Of a DNA stretch of 64,000 nt, positions 59,088 to 64,000 are shown piece after piece. Every line of letters begins with the position of its first letter. Position 1 is the stretch's first letter. The translations under genes and the position numbers were made by a program. The notes below the pieces were generated by a model, which had not been told where the DNA came from, made no database searches, and saw only the letters and a list, made by a program, of their open reading frames with translations. This DNA is from Tetracentron sinense (Eukaryota > Streptophyta > Magnoliopsida > Trochodendrales > Trochodendraceae): NCBI GenBank assembly GCA_015143295.1, contig CM026561.1:40118875-40182874 (forward strand). The letters run 5' to 3'.

Positions 59088-59861
59088 TGTAAATGATAAA
59101 ATTCGTAAAATTGATTAAGTGTTGTAGAACGAGCCAGTTTTCGTTGTTATGCTCACAGATAGTGACACATGGATCACGTGATTAAAATAGAGGTAAATTT
59201 GTTGCCTGATGTATAATGTTCTCGTTGTGCATTGCACAAATGTATCCATTGTCCTATGAACAACGTTCATGTTGTACACTTTACAACGTATCCGTTGTCT
59301 TATGCACAACGTACCCATTGTACTCTCGACAACGTTCCCGGTGTCTTCAGGATTAGCACATCGAACCTCGTTTTAATGCATACACAACGAACCCGAGCTT
59401 GAGTCAACAACGAGACCGACTCGCATGAAGAAGTGGTCAAGAGGGGATCGTTCTACTTTGACTGTAGGCTGAAAGCACTGTCTTGGCATTTGATGCTGGT
59501 CACTTCTGTGTGCTATCAAAACAAACCGACTGAACTAATAGTAGGCTCCCACGTGTGACACGTAAGGTGGCAGATCTATCTGACATATTTGGTAATGAGT
59601 GCAAAACACGTGGCATGGGTATCTATGGCCATCCATGGGCGTCTATGGACATCCAAAGCTAAACCTATAAATACCTCGAGAAGCTCAGGACATAAGGATC
59701 GAAAATTCTCAACTCTTTCTCTCTCATTAGCTTTTGTACTTGTTACTATTCATCATCTTCTACACCTACTTACTTTGACCTCGGAGTATAGGTCAGGGTA
59801 TCTCACCCTTCAACTCCTACCTTCTACCAGTAAACCAGAGCACTTGTAGCAGTTGCTGGCA
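59088..59861 (+). repeat. 3' LTR of the Tat element
   Basis: 774 bp, starting TGTAAATGATAAAATTCG and ending CTGGCA directly before the target repeat gttat. Confidence 0.85.
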
Positions 59862-60240
59862 GTTATGTTGAAGAATTCTTTGAGTCAAGTACATACTCCT
59901 TTGCAAAATTACTAGAAGATCTGTACTCCAAAACTACAAATTATTATGTTGAAGAATTCCTTCACACCCCAACCTGCCCAATATGACATTTGTAGATGGT
60001 CGCTCCAAACCTATACATTTAGATACACTGCTAAGTCGGGTATATTGGATGTTGTAACATGTTTGTATCTAATGTTACCGTATCCAATATAGCAATCTAC
60101 GAGCGGTGACAGACAGGCAGAACTCTATTATTGTCAAACACATGAAGATATTTCTAATCCCCATGTGTTTGAGGGAGAATCTAAGAGATATTATGAAACA
60201 CAATAATAAAATGTGATGAGATGCATCGTATTGCATCACT
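59862..60240. repeat. Unit 2 of the local repeat, last fragment
   Basis: Continues unit 2 after the Tat insertion ('gttatgttgaagaattctttgag' compares with 13130 in unit 1) and closes with the unit-end segment 'cacaataataaaatgtgatg' at 60210, joining directly to unit 3. Confidence 0.65.
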
Positions 60241-60282
60241 ATAGTGCATATCACTGTGCGACTATTAAACTGGTGTTTTGCG

Positions 60283-60408
60283 CTGTGTTCTTACCGGTGA
60301 CCATGAGTGTTGGAAGGCCAGAATCAATTGGTTTGTATGGTTTTAACCATTGTAACCTACAACCACCTCTGGGAGAGGTCCTGGCCTTCAAAAAAGGATA
60401 TGGTTCCA
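60283..60408. mobile_element. 126-bp insertion with 9-bp direct repeats
   Basis: Flanked by tgttttgcg at 60274-60282 and 60409-60417; unit 1 has one copy of the site (near 12350). Inside, 'ggaaggccag' and 'ctggccttc' pair as an internal stem, but no terminal inverted repeats are clear. Nature unknown. Confidence 0.5.
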
Positions 60409-60546
60409 TGTTTTGCGGTCTTACCCAAATAGTTTTAAAATCGGTAATTTTCATTCTTCAGTACAGCTAGATTCATTCAAAGGACTCAAACCCAAAAAAG
60501 AAAGTGAAAAGGAAGGGCAAGATAAAGTATAGAGGGAAGAGGAATG

Positions 60547-60692
60547 CTAGCCCTACTCTCAGTCAACCCATACTCTCAAATTCAACCAACCAGAGTCTTT
60601 TTTTTTTGTTAAAAGGTACTTTAATCACTACTGCAAAATGGTCCAGTGACTGGTCGAGGATGAGTGTATGGGTTGACTGAGAGTAGGTCTAG
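60547..60692. mobile_element. Small MITE, 31-bp terminal inverted repeats
   Basis: Left 60547-60577 and right 60662-60692 are inverted copies of 'cctactctcagtcaaccca' with about two mismatches. Units 1 and 2 lack it. The target duplication is not clean (ggaa-like). Confidence 0.6.
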
Positions 60693-60934
60693 GGAAATAT
60701 CTTCCGTAAAGTACTACTTTCTTTTCTTTTTTTGGCTTTGATTTCGGTATAGTACTACATCCCAGCAATGGTCGTAGCCGGCAGGTAGACAAGTTCAAAA
60801 CAATAAATTCAAGAAGAAATACACTATAGATTAATACAAGTTGACAAAAGTGAAAATATTATAAAGAAAAAACATAGCAAAGTCAATTAGAGGCGAAAAG
60901 AACCTCCACCTCCATAATACTACATATCACCGCA

Positions 60935-61213
60935 GCGTCGGATTCTCTCTGGCAGATGCCAGAAAGGCTACCACACATTGTGCCCCTTGTGTTGGAGAAG
61001 TCAAATCCTTGTCCCCTATGATTTTGACTTTTCCACACATGTTGCGACATTTGGCAATAAAATTGTGAGAAAAAGAGAGAGAGATTATGTGGGGAAAAGT
61101 CAAAATCATGGGGAGAAAATGAAATGACTTCTCCCCTTTTTTATGCCACATGGCGCTTAATGTGCGATAACCTAAGACCACTTTTTGGCATCTGCCAGAC
61201 AGAATCCGAGGCC
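60935..61213. mobile_element. Mutator-like MITE, 279 bp
   Basis: Terminal inverted repeats of about 30 bp around TCGGATTCT and CTGGCAGATGCCA. It is flanked by atcaccgca / atcaccgcc (60926-60934; 61214-61222), eight matching bases and a ninth mismatch. Unit 1 shows the empty site 'ggatcaccgccac' near 12770. An inner inverted pair ('agtcaaaatcatggggag' and its reverse) adds a second stem. Confidence 0.75.
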
Positions 61214-62030
61214 ATCACCGCCACCTCCGTCACCATCACTTCCACCATCTTCCACTCTTCCTCTGTCATTCTCATATACTAGTCTTCCCCAACCACCCTC
61301 ACCATCTCTACCTCCATATTACTAAAAAAAAATTCCATCCCCATCTTCCTCCAAAGTCTATTAGCAAGATCATTTCCCCAATTTAATTTGGGTAAATACA
61401 ATATTTGATAGCGATATTAAATTTTCGTATCTTTTGGCTCTCGCATATTCTATACTTGGCATAGAAATGGTAAATACAAGGACACAAAGAAGATTACAGT
61501 TTGCATCATTTCCCACTAATGCTACCATCTAGTTTCAATCTCAAGCATCCCTTTAGCTAATACAATGTTTTATCTACAATGCAGTCCACCAGGCAGGCAC
61601 GTCATTCTTTCCTGGCGTCCGAAAAATCATATAGAATATTTCGCAGAACAAAAAATCGGCCCAATTGGATGATCACAACTACCTGAATAACTGTATTATT
61701 TATTTCTTCTAATACAGCCAGAAATTGCAGATGGAAGTAGCCTTGGGGTCTTTGGGACCCTAGTGATGACCCCCAAGGCCTCAAGGATTACTCAATCTGA
61801 AAATGAATTACCACCTCAGAATTCTGGTTCTGTAGAAGAAATTTTTGGGCCAAGTACAAACTCCTTCGCAAAATTACCAGAAGATTTGTGCTCCACAAGT
61901 TCCTGACGATGTATTTCTCCTCTAAAGTAGGAACGTCCATCGATCAGCTTCATTAAGATGCTAGTATTACCAGACCGGAAGGGTCCTGAACGTGACGGGT
62001 CAGGACTAACGGGGCATCATGTTGGAAGGT

Positions 62031-62640
62031 TAACAGAAATTGTTTGCAGCTGGTTGCCCAAAACTATACATGATAATAAAAAAAATTGAATATGTCCGAT
62101 GTTGTATCAGATGTTACCGTATCCAATATAGCTGTCGTCGCAGATCAAAAGTTACTGCTACTAACACCCTACAAGCCAAAAGAGCCATATTTCCCTTGAT
62201 ATTTCTACCTTTGAGCAAATGAACCTTCCTCATTGGATAGACCAGATGAACATTACTCTGTTAGATATTAAATTATAACAGTATATTGTAAAAAAATCTT
62301 GGACAAGAAATCTTCACAGTAAAGTAATCCTGTTGTCAAATTGATTAACCAAAAGACAAATCAAGCAAGAGCTCTAAAACTTCATCCAGATGTTTTTTCC
62401 CAGCTTAGATTGTTTATTTCATTTTCACATCGTTATCTTTGATATCAACAGCCAGGGCTTGGTCAGGTGGAATCGGTCATTGCAGTAATCAGATCGTTGA
62501 ACGAAGCCGGCCTAACAAAACCCATTAATCTTAATCAAAACTGTCTCTATATTGATGACTTCTTTTCCCAACCCCCCTAAAAAGTAATTACCCAACATAA
62601 CTCTACATAAAATGATTATTGACCTCTTCAAATAACCCTC
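62031..62640. other. Upstream region of EXT2
   Basis: Non-coding; no gene. It should hold the proximal control region of EXT2. No repeat or motif stands out apart from AT-rich stretches. Confidence 0.4.
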
Positions 62641-62653
62641 CAAGGATATGTTT

Positions 62654-62663
62654 TATATATAAA
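62654..62663 (+). promoter_or_regulatory. TATA box of EXT2
   Basis: TATATATAAA lies about 95 bp before the EXT2 start codon, giving a leader of roughly 65 nt, the same spacing as in EXT1. Confidence 0.75.
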
Positions 62664-62755
62664 GGAGGCGGTAGCCCTTCATGCTTAAACACAGAAGAAA
62701 TCTTCAGTAGACACTCAGTAGCTGAAAGACAGAAGGACACAGCTAGCAGATCGAC

Positions 62756-64000
62756 ATGGCTAGTCTGGAGAAGGCACAGCTCTGGCTCGTTGTGGCATTC
62801 TTCAGTGCGATAGCCTCCAACGTAGCGGCGGACATTCCCTACGGTTATCCTCTTCCATCTCCTTCACCACCCCTTCCTTACTACTACAAGTCGCCGCCAC
62901 CACCATCACCATCTCCCCCATCATATTACTACGAGTCACCACCACCACCGTCTCCATCACCACCGCCACTATATTATTACAAATCTCCTCCACCACCGTT
63001 ACCTTCACCTCCTCCTCCCTACTACTATAATTCACCGCCCCCACCCTCACCGTCGCCACCTCCTCCTTACTACTACAAATCACCGCCCCCACCCTCACCG
63101 TCACCACCTCCTACTTACTACTACAAATCACCACCACCACCTTCTCCATCACCTCCACCTCCTTACTATTACGAATCACCTCCACCTCCTTACTATTACG
63201 AATCACCACCACCACCATCTCCATCTCATCATCACCACCACCACAAGTCACCACCTCCACCTCTGTACTACTATAAGTCTCCCCCACCTCCATCCCCATC
63301 ACCGCCACCCCCATACTACTACAAATCTCCTCCACCACCTTCACCCTCCCCTCCACCTCCTTATTACTATAAATCACCACCACCACCATCTCCATCACCA
63401 CCACCTCCCTACTACTACAAATCACCACCACCGCCATCTCCTTCACCACCTCCACCATACTACTACAAATCACCACCACCACCTCCTTATTACTATAAAT
63501 CGCCGCCACCGCCATCTCCATCACCACCACCTCCCTATTACTACAAATCACCACCACCGCCATCTCCTTCACCACCTCCACCATACTACTACAAATCACC
63601 ACCACCGCCATCACCACCACCTCCTTATTACTATAAATCGCCGCCACCGCCATCTCCATCTCCTCCACCTCCCTACTACTACAAATCACCACCACCGCCA
63701 TCTCCTTCACCACCTCCACCATACTACTACAAATCACCACCACCGCCATCAGCATCACCTCCACCTCCTTATTACTATAAATCACCACCACCGCCTTCTC
63801 TGTCACCACCTCCACCTTACTATTACAAATCACCACCGCCACCATTGCCATCACCTCCACCTCCTTACTACTATAAATCGCCACCACCACCTTCTCCGCC
63901 ACCACCTCCACCATACTACTACAAATCACCACCACCACCATCTCCTCCACCATACTACTACACATCACCACCACCACCATCGCCTTCGCCTCCACCTCCT
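62756..64000 (+). CDS. Extensin, partial (415 codons to window end)
   Basis: Open from ATG to the last base of the window. Residues 1-25 are a signal peptide (core LWLVVAFFSAIASNVAA) with likely cleavage before DIPYGYP. The mature part is repeats of SPPPPSPSPPPPYYYK with variants: YYYE, YYYN, LYYYK, and shortened SPPPPPPYYYK units. One unit replaces the Tyr motif with six His (SPSHHHHHHKSPPPP) near residue 160. As in other extensins, Hyp glycosylation and Tyr cross-linking in the wall are expected. Repeats are less uniform than in EXT1, and no 192-bp higher-order period is evident. The gene points away from EXT1, and the two share signal layout and TATA spacing, so they are probably old divergent duplicates. 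The C-terminus is outside the window. Confidence 0.93.
   Translation, partial: MASLEKAQLWLVVAFFSAIASNVAADIPYGYPLPSPSPPLPYYYKSPPPPSPSPPSYYYESPPPPSPSPPPLYYYKSPPPPLPSPPPPYYYNSPPPPSPSPPPPYYYKSPPPPSPSPPPTYYYKSPPPPSPSPPPPYYYESPPPPYYYESPPPPSPSHHHHHHKSPPPPLYYYKSPPPPSPSPPPPYYYKSPPPPSPSPPPPYYYKSPPPPSPSPPPPYYYKSPPPPSPSPPPPYYYKSPPPPPYYYKSPPPPSPSPPPPYYYKSPPPPSPSPPPPYYYKSPPPPSPPPPYYYKSPPPPSPSPPPPYYYKSPPPPSPSPPPPYYYKSPPPPSASPPPPYYYKSPPPPSLSPPPPYYYKSPPPPLPSPPPPYYYKSPPPPSPPPPPPYYYKSPPPPSPPPYYYTSPPPPSPSPPPP

Larger units (their letters stand above)
40602..59861 (+). mobile_element. Ty3/gypsy element, Tat clade, interrupted by Athila-like element B
   Basis: LTRs 40602-41355 and 59088-59861, both starting TGTAAA. 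The 5-bp repeat gttat (40597-40601; 59862-59866) marks the insertion, and unit 1 shows the uninterrupted site near 13130. PBS-like TGGCGCCGTCTGTGGGA is at 41388-41404 and the polypurine tract at about 59076-59087. It has a second RNase H after the usual one and an antisense gene region before the 3' LTR, both hallmarks of the Tat clade (Retand, Grande, Ogre). LTRs differ by several percent by eye. The coding region is broken many times. Confidence 0.85.
60240..62030. repeat. Unit 3 of the local repeat
   Basis: Same order of landmarks as unit 1 from about 12310 to 13300, interrupted by three small insertions (60283-60408, 60547-60692, 60935-61213). It begins within the unit, at the position of 'actattaaactggtgttttg'. 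It shows no coding potential. Confidence 0.75.

Noticed and set aside
62802-63995. Val/Met-rich minus-strand frames over EXT2
   Set aside because: Same repeat effect; shadows of the plus-strand extensin.

Overview
The window is plant nuclear DNA, most likely from a eudicot. It carries two extensin genes built on the SPPPPSPSPPPPYYYK unit, AT-rich intergenic DNA, and a dense load of Ty1/copia, Ty3/gypsy (Athila-like and Tat-like), hAT, Mutator-like and CACTA-like elements. No organelle, bacterial or viral-genome signature, rRNA, tRNA or CRISPR array was seen.

The only two genes that look like working host genes lie near the ends and point away from each other. EXT1 (7337-9637, minus) encodes a 766-residue classical extensin. 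EXT2 (62756 to beyond 64000, plus) encodes a second extensin that is cut by the window edge. Both start with a signal peptide, have a TATA box a short way upstream, and encode secreted Tyr-rich Hyp-type wall proteins that are expected to cross-link through YYYK/YVYK motifs. The DNA between them was originally made of a locally repeated block of about 2 kb (units at 11.6-13.8, 17.4-17.6 + 39.3-40.6 + 59.9-60.2, and 60.2-62.0 kb). Mobile elements have expanded it to 53 kb.

Left part: a SIRE-like copia LTR (1-1349), a decayed coding-like stretch, then a 2.85 kb solo LTR (4017-6869) with a 5-bp target duplication. After EXT1 come repeat unit 1 (with a small CACTA-like remnant and a near-perfect 39-bp-arm hairpin), and an inverted-repeat-bounded element (about 14.1-16.7 kb) that encloses a minisatellite split by another SIRE-like solo LTR.

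Middle part: a four-level nest, each level marked by its own target-site duplication. A hAT-type element (17960-37634) holds a minus-strand copia element (18864-37541). The copia's left LTR holds a second hAT element (20203-31601). That hAT's transposase exon holds a minus-strand Athila-like gag-protease element (21648-29827). The outer hAT also carries a Mutator-like MITE that keeps a transposase zinc-knuckle remnant.

Right part: a Tat-clade gypsy element (40602-59861) with the extra RNase H and an antisense gene region. That antisense region is split by a second Athila-like gag-protease element (49954-57948). Repeat unit 3 with three small insertions then leads to the EXT2 promoter.

LTR-to-LTR similarity, judged by eye, follows the nesting order: inner elements have the more similar LTRs. 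All retroelements here are treated as fossils; only one of them, the gag-protease frame at 51.6-54.2 kb, looks whole.
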